This document shows, piece by piece, positions 55,481 through 64,000 of a DNA stretch of 64,000 bases. The position numbers and the translations under genes were made by a program. The notes beneath the pieces were generated by a model, which worked only from the letters and a program-made list of their open reading frames with translations, was not told where the DNA came from and ran no database searches. Each line of letters opens with the position of its first letter. The first letter of the stretch is position 1. The DNA is taken from contig NZ_FOEE01000007.1 in NCBI RefSeq assembly GCF_900110555.1, forward strand, positions 62,001 through 126,000, written 5' to 3'. Source of the stretch: Trujillonella endophytica (GTDB lineage Bacteria > Actinomycetota > Actinomycetes > Mycobacteriales > Geodermatophilaceae).

Positions 55481-56299
55481 ATGCGCCACGGCTTCTACGT
55501 CCCCAACTTCGGCTCCTTCGGCGACGTGCGGGTGCTCGCCGACCTGGCCGCGGACGCCGAGGACGCCGGCTGGGACGGCCTCTTCCTCTGGGACCACCTG
55601 CAGGTGGTGGAGCCCGCGGTGGACGTGTGGATGGCGATGACGGCGATGGCCCTGCGCACGGAGCGGCTCCGCATGGGCCCGCTGGTCACCCCCCTGCCAC
55701 GCCGGCACATCGCGGAGCTCGCCCGGCAGGCGCTCACGCTGGACGAGCTGTCGGGCGGCCGGCTGGTCCTCGGCCTGGGCGCCGGCTACCCGCACCTCCC
55801 CGACTTCTCCGCCTTCGGCGACGACCGCGACCTGCGCACCCGTGCGGCCGTGCTGGACGAGGGGCTCGAGGTCCTGGACCGGCTGCTGCGCGGGGAGGCC
55901 GTCACGCACCACGGACCGCACTTCTCCGTCGACTGCCCCGCGTTCGCGACCTCGCCCGACCGGCCGCGCGTGCCCCTCTGGGTGGCGGCGTCCTGGCCGG
56001 CGCAGCGCCCGGTCCGGCGCGCCGCGCGCTGGGACGGCGTCGTCCCCGTCCAGCTGTTCGACCTGGAGATCGGCCAGGCGGACCTCGAGGGCCTCGTGTC
56101 GACGGTCCGGCAGATCCGCGGCGAGGACCGGCCCTTCGACGTGACCCGCTTCGGCCGGACCGCGGGACCGTCCGACACCGCGGCCGTCGAGGCGGCGGCC
56201 AAGGCGGGCGCGACCTGGTGGATCGAGTTCACCGCGATGGGCGAGGGCACGGTCGACGACGCCCGCGAGCGGCTCCGGCTCGGGCCGCCTCGCTGCTGA
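55481..56299 (+). CDS. LLM class (F420/FMN-dependent) oxidoreductase
   Basis: 272 residues from the ATG at 55481, which has GGAGG seven bases upstream. The luciferase-like TIM-barrel pattern is clear: [37 protein letters not shown], then [23 protein letters not shown]. In actinomycetes such enzymes usually use F420. The substrate is unknown. It is divergent from the MBL hydrolase with a palindrome in the gap. Confidence 0.9.
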   Translation: MRHGFYVPNFGSFGDVRVLADLAADAEDAGWDGLFLWDHLQVVEPAVDVWMAMTAMALRTERLRMGPLVTPLPRRHIAELARQALTLDELSGGRLVLGLGAGYPHLPDFSAFGDDRDLRTRAAVLDEGLEVLDRLLRGEAVTHHGPHFSVDCPAFATSPDRPRVPLWVAASWPAQRPVRRAARWDGVVPVQLFDLEIGQADLEGLVSTVRQIRGEDRPFDVTRFGRTAGPSDTAAVEAAAKAGATWWIEFTAMGEGTVDDARERLRLGPPRC

Positions 56300-56357
56300 C
56301 ACAGAGCGCACGGCACGCCCGTGGGCGCTCGGCGCGGGGATCCCCAGGCGCGGCACC

Positions 56358-56363
56358 TAGACT
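56358..56363 (+). promoter_or_regulatory. -10 element (TAGACT) for the cyclophilin operon
   Basis: TAGACT occurs 77 bp upstream of the first cyclophilin GTG, in the 141-bp gap after the oxidoreductase. The -35 is weak. Confidence 0.4.
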
Positions 56364-56440
56364 CGCGCACCGACCAGCGGGGCGCCTCATCTGCAGACGC
56401 CGGCCCCGCAGCGCCCGCACGCCCCGAGGAGTGCCACCCC

Positions 56441-57262
56441 GTGCCGAGCAACAAGCAGCGCCGGCAGGCCGCCCAGCGCCACCTGCAGCGGCAGCTCGAG
56501 CGCCGCGCCGAGCTCGCCCGCAGGCGCCGCCGCAACCTGCTCACGATCGTGACCGTCGTCGCCGTCCTCCTGGTGGTCGGCGCGGTCTGGCTGGTCACCG
56601 GTCTCGGCGGGGACGACGACGACCCGACCGCCGCGGACCCAACCCCGTCCGCGGCCGACGACGGCCGCGTGGTCAACCCCGACGGCTCGGTGAGCTGCGA
56701 CTTCGTCCCCGACGGCTCCGGCGTGGACGTGGGGCTCCCCGCCGACGCGCAGGCCGCGCCCGCGGAGGGCACGGCCACCCTCGCCGTCGCCACGACCGCC
56801 GGCGACATGACGTTCACCCTGGACCGGGCGAAGGCGCCGTGCGCGACGTCGAGCTTCGTCCACCTGGCCTCGGTCGGGTTCTTCGACGGCAGCCCGTGCC
56901 ACCGCGAGGTCAACCAGCCCAGCTTCGGCGTCCTGCAGTGCGGCGACCCGACGGGCACCGGCCAGGGCGGACCGGGCTACCGCTTCGGCGAGGAGGTCAC
57001 GCCCGAGACCACCTACCCGCGGGGCACGATCGCGATGGCCAACAGCGGAACCCCCGGCTCGACGGGCAGCCAGTTCTTCCTCTGCTTCGTCGACACCCAG
57101 CTGTCGCCGGACTACACGGCCGTCGGCACGGTCGACGAGGCCGGGCTGGCCGTCCTCGACCAGATCGCCGCGGCCGGCAACGACGGCTCGTTCGAGCCCA
57201 GCCCGGGCGGCGGCGCGCCCAACACCCCCGTGACCCTCACCTCGGTATCGGTGGTGCCGTGA
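56441..57262 (+). CDS. Membrane-anchored cyclophilin-type peptidyl-prolyl isomerase
   Basis: 273 residues from the GTG at 56441, which follows GAGGAG. A basic, coiled N-terminus (PSNKQRRQAAQRHLQRQLERR) precedes one membrane helix (33-54), so the isomerase domain (about 105-273) is outside the cell. Cyclophilin motifs are FFDGSPCHREV, FGVLQCGDPTGTG and GSQFFLCFVDTQLSPDYT. The catalytic Arg and the QFF segment are kept. Paired cysteines suggest a disulfide-stabilised exported form. The stop overlaps the next gene (GTGA). Confidence 0.9.
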   Translation: MPSNKQRRQAAQRHLQRQLERRAELARRRRRNLLTIVTVVAVLLVVGAVWLVTGLGGDDDDPTAADPTPSAADDGRVVNPDGSVSCDFVPDGSGVDVGLPADAQAAPAEGTATLAVATTAGDMTFTLDRAKAPCATSSFVHLASVGFFDGSPCHREVNQPSFGVLQCGDPTGTGQGGPGYRFGEEVTPETTYPRGTIAMANSGTPGSTGSQFFLCFVDTQLSPDYTAVGTVDEAGLAVLDQIAAAGNDGSFEPSPGGGAPNTPVTLTSVSVVP

Positions 57263-57993
57263 CCTGGCGGGCTCCGGGCGCGCTGGTCGTCGGGCTCCTG
57301 CTCCTCGCCGGCTGCAGCTCCGAGGTCTCCGGCGCGGCGTCGCCCGCACCCGTCGTCGGCGGCGCCACGCCGACGACGAGCTCCGGCGCACCCACCGAGG
57401 ACAACGGTGGGGCCGAGGCCGGCACGGTCGCCTGCGAGTGGGTGCCCGACGGCTCCGGCGACGGCGTCGGCACCCCGCCCGACGAGGTGCCGGCCGAGGG
57501 CACCACGACGCTCGTCCTCACCCTCGGCCAGGGCGACCTGACCCTCACCCTGGACGCCGCCTCCGCCCCCTGCGCCGCGGCCAGCACGGCCTTCCTGGCG
57601 CAGGAGGGCTTCTTCGACGGCAGCCCCTGCCACCGGCTGGTCGACTCGTCGTCGTTCGGGGTCCTGCAGTGCGGCGACCCGACCGGCACGGGCACGGGCG
57701 GGCCGGGCTACCGGTTCGCGCAGGAGGTCACCGAGGACACCAGCTACCCGGCGGGCACGGTGGCGATGGCCAACAGCGGGCGGCCGGAGTCGACCGGCAG
57801 CCAGTTCTTCCTGTGCTTCGTGGACACCCAGCTCTCCCCCGACTACACCGTCGTCGGCACGCTGGACGCCGCGGGGCTGGACGTCGTCCGGGAGATCGCC
57901 GCGGCCGGGCACGACGGCTCGCTCGACCCCAGCCCCGGCGGGGGCGCACCGAACGAGCCCGTGGTCGTCGAATCGGCCCGGGTGACGGCGTGA
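57259..57993 (+). CDS. Lipoprotein cyclophilin-type peptidyl-prolyl isomerase
   Basis: 244 residues from a GTG at 57259. The signal peptide ends in a lipobox (LLLLAGC, Cys19), so it is a surface lipoprotein. A Thr/Ser/Pro-rich linker leads to a cyclophilin domain closely similar to that of the gene before it (FFDGSPCHRLV, LQCGDPTGTGTGGPGYRF, GSQFFLCFVDTQLSPDYTVVGTLD). This is a tandem duplication in which the two copies use different membrane anchors. Both ends overlap their neighbours by four bases. Confidence 0.92.
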   Translation: MTWRAPGALVVGLLLLAGCSSEVSGAASPAPVVGGATPTTSSGAPTEDNGGAEAGTVACEWVPDGSGDGVGTPPDEVPAEGTTTLVLTLGQGDLTLTLDAASAPCAAASTAFLAQEGFFDGSPCHRLVDSSSFGVLQCGDPTGTGTGGPGYRFAQEVTEDTSYPAGTVAMANSGRPESTGSQFFLCFVDTQLSPDYTVVGTLDAAGLDVVREIAAAGHDGSLDPSPGGGAPNEPVVVESARVTA

Positions 57994-58568
57994 CCGCCCG
58001 CCCCCGGGCCGCCGCGCTGGCCGGTGCCGCGCTGCTGGCGGGCGCCGGGCTCGCCGGCTGCACCAGCACCGTGGCGGGCGCCGCCTCCCCGGCGGAGGGC
58101 GCGCCGGCGTCGTCGTCGGTCGCGGTCTTCGACTACGCGGCCGGCCAGCAGCACGTCCGCACCGACGTCGACTACGCCGAGTCCCCACCGGTCGGCGGTC
58201 CGCACGACGCCGCCTGGGCCGACTGCACGGGCACCGTCTACGACGTCGACATCCGCCACGAGAACGCCGTGCACAGCCTCGAGCACGGCGCCGTCTGGAT
58301 CGCCTACGACCCCGACGCGCTCTCCGCCGACGACGTCGCCACCCTGGCGGACCTGGTCGAGGGCGTCCCGCACCGGATGCTGTCGCCCTACGCGGGGCTG
58401 GAGGCGCCGATCAGCATCCAGGCCTGGAACCACCAGCTGACGGTGGACTCGGCCGGCGACCCGCGGCTGGCCGAGTTCGCCGACGAGCTGACCCAGGGCC
58501 CCGGGACGCCGGAGCTCGGCGCCACGTGCCAGAACCCGGACTTCCTGGACGACCCCGAGCTCGTCTAA
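57990..58568 (+). CDS. DUF3105 lipoprotein
   Basis: 192 residues from a GTG at 57990. The signal peptide has a lipobox (GLAGC, Cys24). The DUF3105 core is clear: GGPHDAAWADCTGTVYDVDI, then NAVHSLEHGAVWIAYDPDAL with conserved His and Glu residues. The function of the family is unknown. It is the last gene of a three-gene coupled unit of exported proteins and is followed by the IS110 element. Confidence 0.85.
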   Translation: MTARPRAAALAGAALLAGAGLAGCTSTVAGAASPAEGAPASSSVAVFDYAAGQQHVRTDVDYAESPPVGGPHDAAWADCTGTVYDVDIRHENAVHSLEHGAVWIAYDPDALSADDVATLADLVEGVPHRMLSPYAGLEAPISIQAWNHQLTVDSAGDPRLAEFADELTQGPGTPELGATCQNPDFLDDPELV

Positions 58569-58814
58569 TGGGGCTTACCGAGCCCGCTGGTCTCTGGCAG
58601 GTTCGGCGCCGGTAGCGGCCGGTGGGTCAGCACTCTCCTCGCCTGGAACGGTTGATTCCTAGGCTCAGATCGTGCGGCCCGCCGGTCGTGAGGGGGCGTG
58701 ACTGCTGATGGGATGACGTGCCCCGGGCTGCGCTCCGGTGAGCACTGGACCATTAGGGCGCAGGCTGTCCCTTCCTCCGCTGCCGACCGACCGGTTCGAG
58801 CTGGGGAGCTGCGG
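58569..58814 (+). ncRNA. Candidate bridge (guide) RNA region in the IS110 left end
   Basis: IS110-group elements encode a structured RNA in the non-coding end upstream of the transposase that specifies donor and target DNA. This 246-bp stretch has the right place and size and contains potential stems, such as GGGGC/GCCCC at 58693-58724 enclosing a large loop. Neither the RNA ends nor the guide loops could be identified by eye. The first bases may still be host DNA: a GGGCT/AGCCC hairpin near 58570 could terminate the DUF3105 transcript. Confidence 0.35.
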
Positions 58815-60053
58815 ATGCTGTTCGTGGGTGATGACTGGGCTGAGGACCACCACGACATCGAGGTCCAGGACGAGGGCGGGCGCCGACTGGCCCGGGCTCG
58901 GCTGGCGGAGGGGATCGGCGGGCTGGCCCGGTTGCACGAGCTCATCGCCGAGCACCTGACCGATGACGACGTCGACGCCGAGACCGGGTTCGTCGCGCAG
59001 AGCGTGGTGATCGGGATCGAGACCGACCGGGGCACCTGGGTGTCGGCGTTGGTCGCGGCCGGCTACCAGGTGTTCGCGCTCAATCCGGTGCAGGTGGCCC
59101 GCTACCGAGAACGGCACGGCGCCTCCGGGGCCAAGTCCGACCGCGGTGACGCGCACGTGCTGGCCGAGATCGTGCGGCTGGACCGGGCCCATCACCGCCC
59201 GATGGCCGGTGACAGCCCCGAGGTGGAGGGGCTGAAGCTGGTGGCGCGGTCTCATCAGGCGTTCATCTGGGACCGCACCCGGCACTTCCAGCGGCTGCGG
59301 TCGGCGCTGCGGGAGTATTTTCCCGCCGCGTTGGAGGCCTTTCCCGACCTGATGGTGCCTGAGGCGCTCGAGCTGTTGGAGCGGGCCCCGGATCCGGCGC
59401 GGGCGGCTCGACTGTCGAGGTCGAAGATCACTGCCGCCCTGATCCGCGCCCACCGGCGCGACCCCGAGCCCAGGGCCGAGGCCATCCAGGCGGTGCTGCG
59501 GGCGCCGGCGTTGCGCCAGGACCCGGCCATCGAGGCCGCCTACGCGGTCATCGTGGCCAGCGCCGTCCGGCTGATCGCCTCGCTGAACAACCAGATCGCC
59601 GAGTTGCAGGCGGTGGTCGCCGAGGGTTTTGGCCGACACCCGGACGCTGAGATCGTTACCAGCCAGCCCGGGCTGGGACCGGTCCTGGGCGCCCGGGTGC
59701 TCGCCGAGTTCGGCGACGACCACGGCCGCTACGCCGGCGCCAAGGCGCGGAAGAACTACGCCGGCACCTCACCGATCACCCGCGCGTCAGGCACCCGGCG
59801 GGTCGTGCTGGCCCGCTACGCGCGCAACCGACACCTCGCCGACGCCGCCCACCAGTGGGCCTTCTGCGCGCTGACCGCCTCGCCCGGCGCCCGCGCCTAC
59901 TACGACACCCTCCGCGCCCGCGGCACCGAACATCACGCCGCCCTACGGCAACTCGGTAACCGCCTCGTCGGCATCCTCCACGGCTGCCTGAAGACCCGCA
60001 CCACCTACCGCGAGGACACCGCCTGGCCCCACCTCAACGCCGACGCAGCTTGA
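58815..60053 (+). CDS. IS110-family transposase
   Basis: 412 residues from the ATG at 58815, which has GGGGAG six bases upstream. The N-terminal RuvC-like DEDD domain shows the acidic residues in FVGDDWAEDHHDIEV (Asp7), VVIGIET (Glu69) and KSDRGDA (Asp109, Asp112). The C-terminal Tnp domain has PGLGPVLGARVLAEFGD and the serine motif AGTSPITRASG expected to hold the catalytic Ser. Length and motifs look intact, so the element may be active. Longer in-frame starts (58698) lack a ribosome-binding site. Confidence 0.93.
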   Translation: MLFVGDDWAEDHHDIEVQDEGGRRLARARLAEGIGGLARLHELIAEHLTDDDVDAETGFVAQSVVIGIETDRGTWVSALVAAGYQVFALNPVQVARYRERHGASGAKSDRGDAHVLAEIVRLDRAHHRPMAGDSPEVEGLKLVARSHQAFIWDRTRHFQRLRSALREYFPAALEAFPDLMVPEALELLERAPDPARAARLSRSKITAALIRAHRRDPEPRAEAIQAVLRAPALRQDPAIEAAYAVIVASAVRLIASLNNQIAELQAVVAEGFGRHPDAEIVTSQPGLGPVLGARVLAEFGDDHGRYAGAKARKNYAGTSPITRASGTRRVVLARYARNRHLADAAHQWAFCALTASPGARAYYDTLRARGTEHHAALRQLGNRLVGILHGCLKTRTTYREDTAWPHLNADAA

Positions 60054-60125
60054 CGCCTCCGAACCATGGGATGTCTGAGCCGGCCTGCGCGACCGCTCTC
60101 CCGGCGTCCTCCCTCTCCTCGAGGC

Positions 60126-60157
60126 GTCCTCCCGCACCGTCTGCGGTCGGGGAGGAC
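60126..60157 (-). terminator. Hairpin downstream of relA
   Basis: GTCCTCCC pairs with GGGAGGAC, with an inner ACCG/CGGT stem. It lies 45 bp after the relA stop on the minus strand. It marks the native relA 3' flank and so limits the IS element on the right. Confidence 0.55.
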
Positions 60158-60201
60158 ACCCGGGGATCAGGTCACTTGATCATGGCGCGGACGGAACCGC
60201 C

Positions 60202-62667
<2,466 letters not shown>

Positions 62668-62779
62668 GGGGACTCCTGCGGGCTCGAGGAGGAAAGACCT
62701 CTCGCCATGCTAACCGTGCGGGGGCGCACCCGAGCACGCCCGGCCGGTGGCCCGTCCCTCGGGAGGGGCAGCGGACCGC

Positions 62780-63379
62780 TCAGGTCGTCCAGAGCGCGTG
62801 CACCGTGTGCGGCGCGATCACCTGGCGGCCGCCGAGGTCGACCAGCTCGGCGATCACCGACACCGCCGTGACCACGCCGCCGAGCTCCTCGACCAGGCCG
62901 ATCGCCGCCGCGAGCGTGCCGCCGGTGGCGAGGACGTCGTCCACCACGAGGACCCGCTGGCCCGGCGTGATCGAGTCGGTGTGCAGCTCCAGGGTGGCCG
63001 ACCCGTACTCCAGGTCGTAGGACGCCGAGACGCGCTCGCGCGGCAGCTTGCCCGCCTTGCGCACCGGGACCACGCCGACGCCCGCGTCGAGGGCCACGGC
63101 CGCGGCGAGCAGGAACCCGCGCGCCTCCACCCCCACGACCACGTCGAAGCCCGCGTGCGCGCCGTCGCCGGACGACGCCAGCGCGGCCGCCCGCGGATCC
63201 GCCGCCGCGGCCGACGCCAGGCCCTCGACGACCCGGCGGAAGGCCGGGCCGTCGGCGAACACGGGCGTCAGGTCGCGGAAGACGATCCCGGGCGCCGGGA
63301 AGTCCAGGACGTCGACGGAGAGGGCGGCGATCAGCTCGTCCAGGGGCAGGTGCGCGCCAGGTCCGGTCGGGGCGCTCAC
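62780..63379 (-). CDS. apt: Adenine phosphoribosyltransferase
   Basis: 199 residues from a GTG at 63379 that overlaps the secF stop. It salvages adenine to AMP with PRPP. The PRPP motif RVLVVDDVLATGGTLAAAIGL and the FPAPGIVFRDLTPVF start are typical, as is EARGFLLAAAVAL. It lies 112 bp upstream of relA. The gap between them holds no other gene. Confidence 0.96.
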   Translation of the reverse strand: MSAPTGPGAHLPLDELIAALSVDVLDFPAPGIVFRDLTPVFADGPAFRRVVEGLASAAAADPRAAALASSGDGAHAGFDVVVGVEARGFLLAAAVALDAGVGVVPVRKAGKLPRERVSASYDLEYGSATLELHTDSITPGQRVLVVDDVLATGGTLAAAIGLVEELGGVVTAVSVIAELVDLGGRQVIAPHTVHALWTT

Positions 63380-64000
63380 CGGCGCTTCTTGCTCGCCGTG
63401 CTGCCGCGCCGGCCGGTGGGACGCTGCGGCCGGGCCCCCGGCCGTGGCGCCGCGGTGCCGCCGGTGCGCGGCGCGGAGGGCCGCACCGAGTCCGGCGATT
63501 CCACGACGACGTCGGCCTGCACGGGGCCGAGGTCCGCGTCGCGCTCGGCGATGCCGACGGAGCTCTGGCGCCGCGCCGTGGCCGAGCGCCGGGCGCTGGC
63601 CACCGGTCCGCGCCCGGGGCCGGTGCCGCTCTCGCGGGCCGCGGCCGAGCGGCGGGCCAGGACCCGCTTGCGCAGGGCGATCTGCTCCGGCTCGCGCTCC
63701 TTGAGGTCGGCGACCACCGGCGTGGCCAGCACGATCGAGGAGTACGTCCCCGCCGCGAGCCCGACGAACAGCACCAGCGCCAGGTCCTTGAGCGTGCCCA
63801 CGCCGAGCAGGCCGGCGCCGACGAACAGCAGCCCGCCGACCGGGAGCAGCGCGATGACCGAGGTGTTGATCGACCGCATCAGCGTCTGGTTGACGGCGAG
63901 GTTGGCCGCCTCGCTCCAGGTCATCCGGGCCGTCTTGTCCAGGTCCTTGACGTTCTCGTCGACCTTGTCGAAGACGACGACGGTGTCGTAGAGCGAGAAC
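63376..64000 (-). CDS. secF: Protein translocase subunit SecF, 5' part cut by window edge
   Basis: The last 208 residues or so are visible. The conserved region FSLYDTVVVFDKVDENV is at the right edge, then NQTLMRSINTSVIALLPV and three hydrophobic segments. A long, basic, probably cytoplasmic tail (about 120 residues, ending ASKKRR) follows and is longer than in E. coli SecF. SecF with SecD uses the proton gradient to pull exported proteins across the membrane. secD is expected just beyond the right edge. Confidence 0.93.
   Translation of the reverse strand, partial: FSLYDTVVVFDKVDENVKDLDKTARMTWSEAANLAVNQTLMRSINTSVIALLPVGGLLFVGAGLLGVGTLKDLALVLFVGLAAGTYSSIVLATPVVADLKEREPEQIALRKRVLARRSAAARESGTGPGRGPVASARRSATARRQSSVGIAERDADLGPVQADVVVESPDSVRPSAPRTGGTAAPRPGARPQRPTGRRGSTASKKRR

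Larger units (their letters stand above)
58569..60125 (+). mobile_element. IS110-family insertion element (outer limits approximate)
   Basis: The only clear transposase of the window lies here with a 246-bp non-coding left side and at most 72 bp of right side before the relA terminator. A long left and short right end is the arrangement of the IS110 group. These elements make no clear target duplication and have short or no terminal inverted repeats, and I could not fix the ends. It separates the DUF3105 gene from relA. Confidence 0.7.

Overview
The window is very GC-rich DNA from the chromosome of an actinomycete. The markers are bldD, a mycobacterial-type integration host factor (mihF), a degenerate PriA, GTG starts and a GPP34-family gene. 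The overall gene set suggests Geodermatophilaceae (Blastococcus, Geodermatophilus or Modestobacter type), but that placement is inferred from gene content only. Most of the window is core metabolism and information processing in long minus-strand gene trains. At least 21 gene junctions are four-base NTGA overlaps, so translational coupling is the rule.

Layout, left to right. 1-5.7 kb is the most accessory-looking part: an NmrA-like reductase (cut by the left edge), a divergent protein joining an XRE helix-turn-helix to a MurA-like enolpyruvyl transferase, and a PucR-type regulator divergent from an AllH-like (DUF2877) gene. 5.8-11.2 kb carries hisG-hisE and the riboflavin genes ribH-ribBA-ribE-ribD with rpe. 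11.4-12 kb is a GPP34 gene. 12-15 kb is rsmB-fmt-def, followed by priA, metK, coaBC, rpoZ, gmk and mihF up to 21.2 kb. 21.5-31.6 kb is the complete pyrimidine operon pyrR-pyrB-pyrC-carA-carB-pyrK-pyrD-pyrF, with a sequence matching the PyrR-binding loop next to the pyrR ribosome-binding site. bldD is divergent from it. 32.4-33.1 kb is a gene-poor stretch with a terminator, a 64-bp near-perfect palindrome, a 49-codon ORF and a tandem repeat of about 86 bp. 33.1-42.4 kb holds nusB-efp-peptidase-aroQ-aroB-aroK-aroC-prepilin peptidase-aroE-mltG-ruvX. 42.4-47.3 kb holds alaS, two small membrane proteins and rarA.

47.4-58.6 kb mixes core genes (aspS, hisS) with accessory ones: two aldo/keto reductases, a DUF559-type nuclease-like protein, a class V aminotransferase, a metallo-beta-lactamase-fold hydrolase, an F420-type oxidoreductase, and a coupled trio of two cyclophilins and a DUF3105 lipoprotein. 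Three nearly identical 57-bp palindromes punctuate 48.2-50.6 kb, and a degenerate 57-bp relative lies upstream of def. An IS110-family element sits between the DUF3105 gene and relA. The window ends with relA-apt-secF (secF cut by the right edge).

Most of the window is ordinary core genome. The parts that deserve a second look are the XRE-MurA fusion with its operator-like palindrome, the 57-bp palindrome family bracketing the nuclease-like gene, the possible guide RNA of the IS110 element, and several non-coding repeats. No RNA genes or CRISPR arrays were seen.
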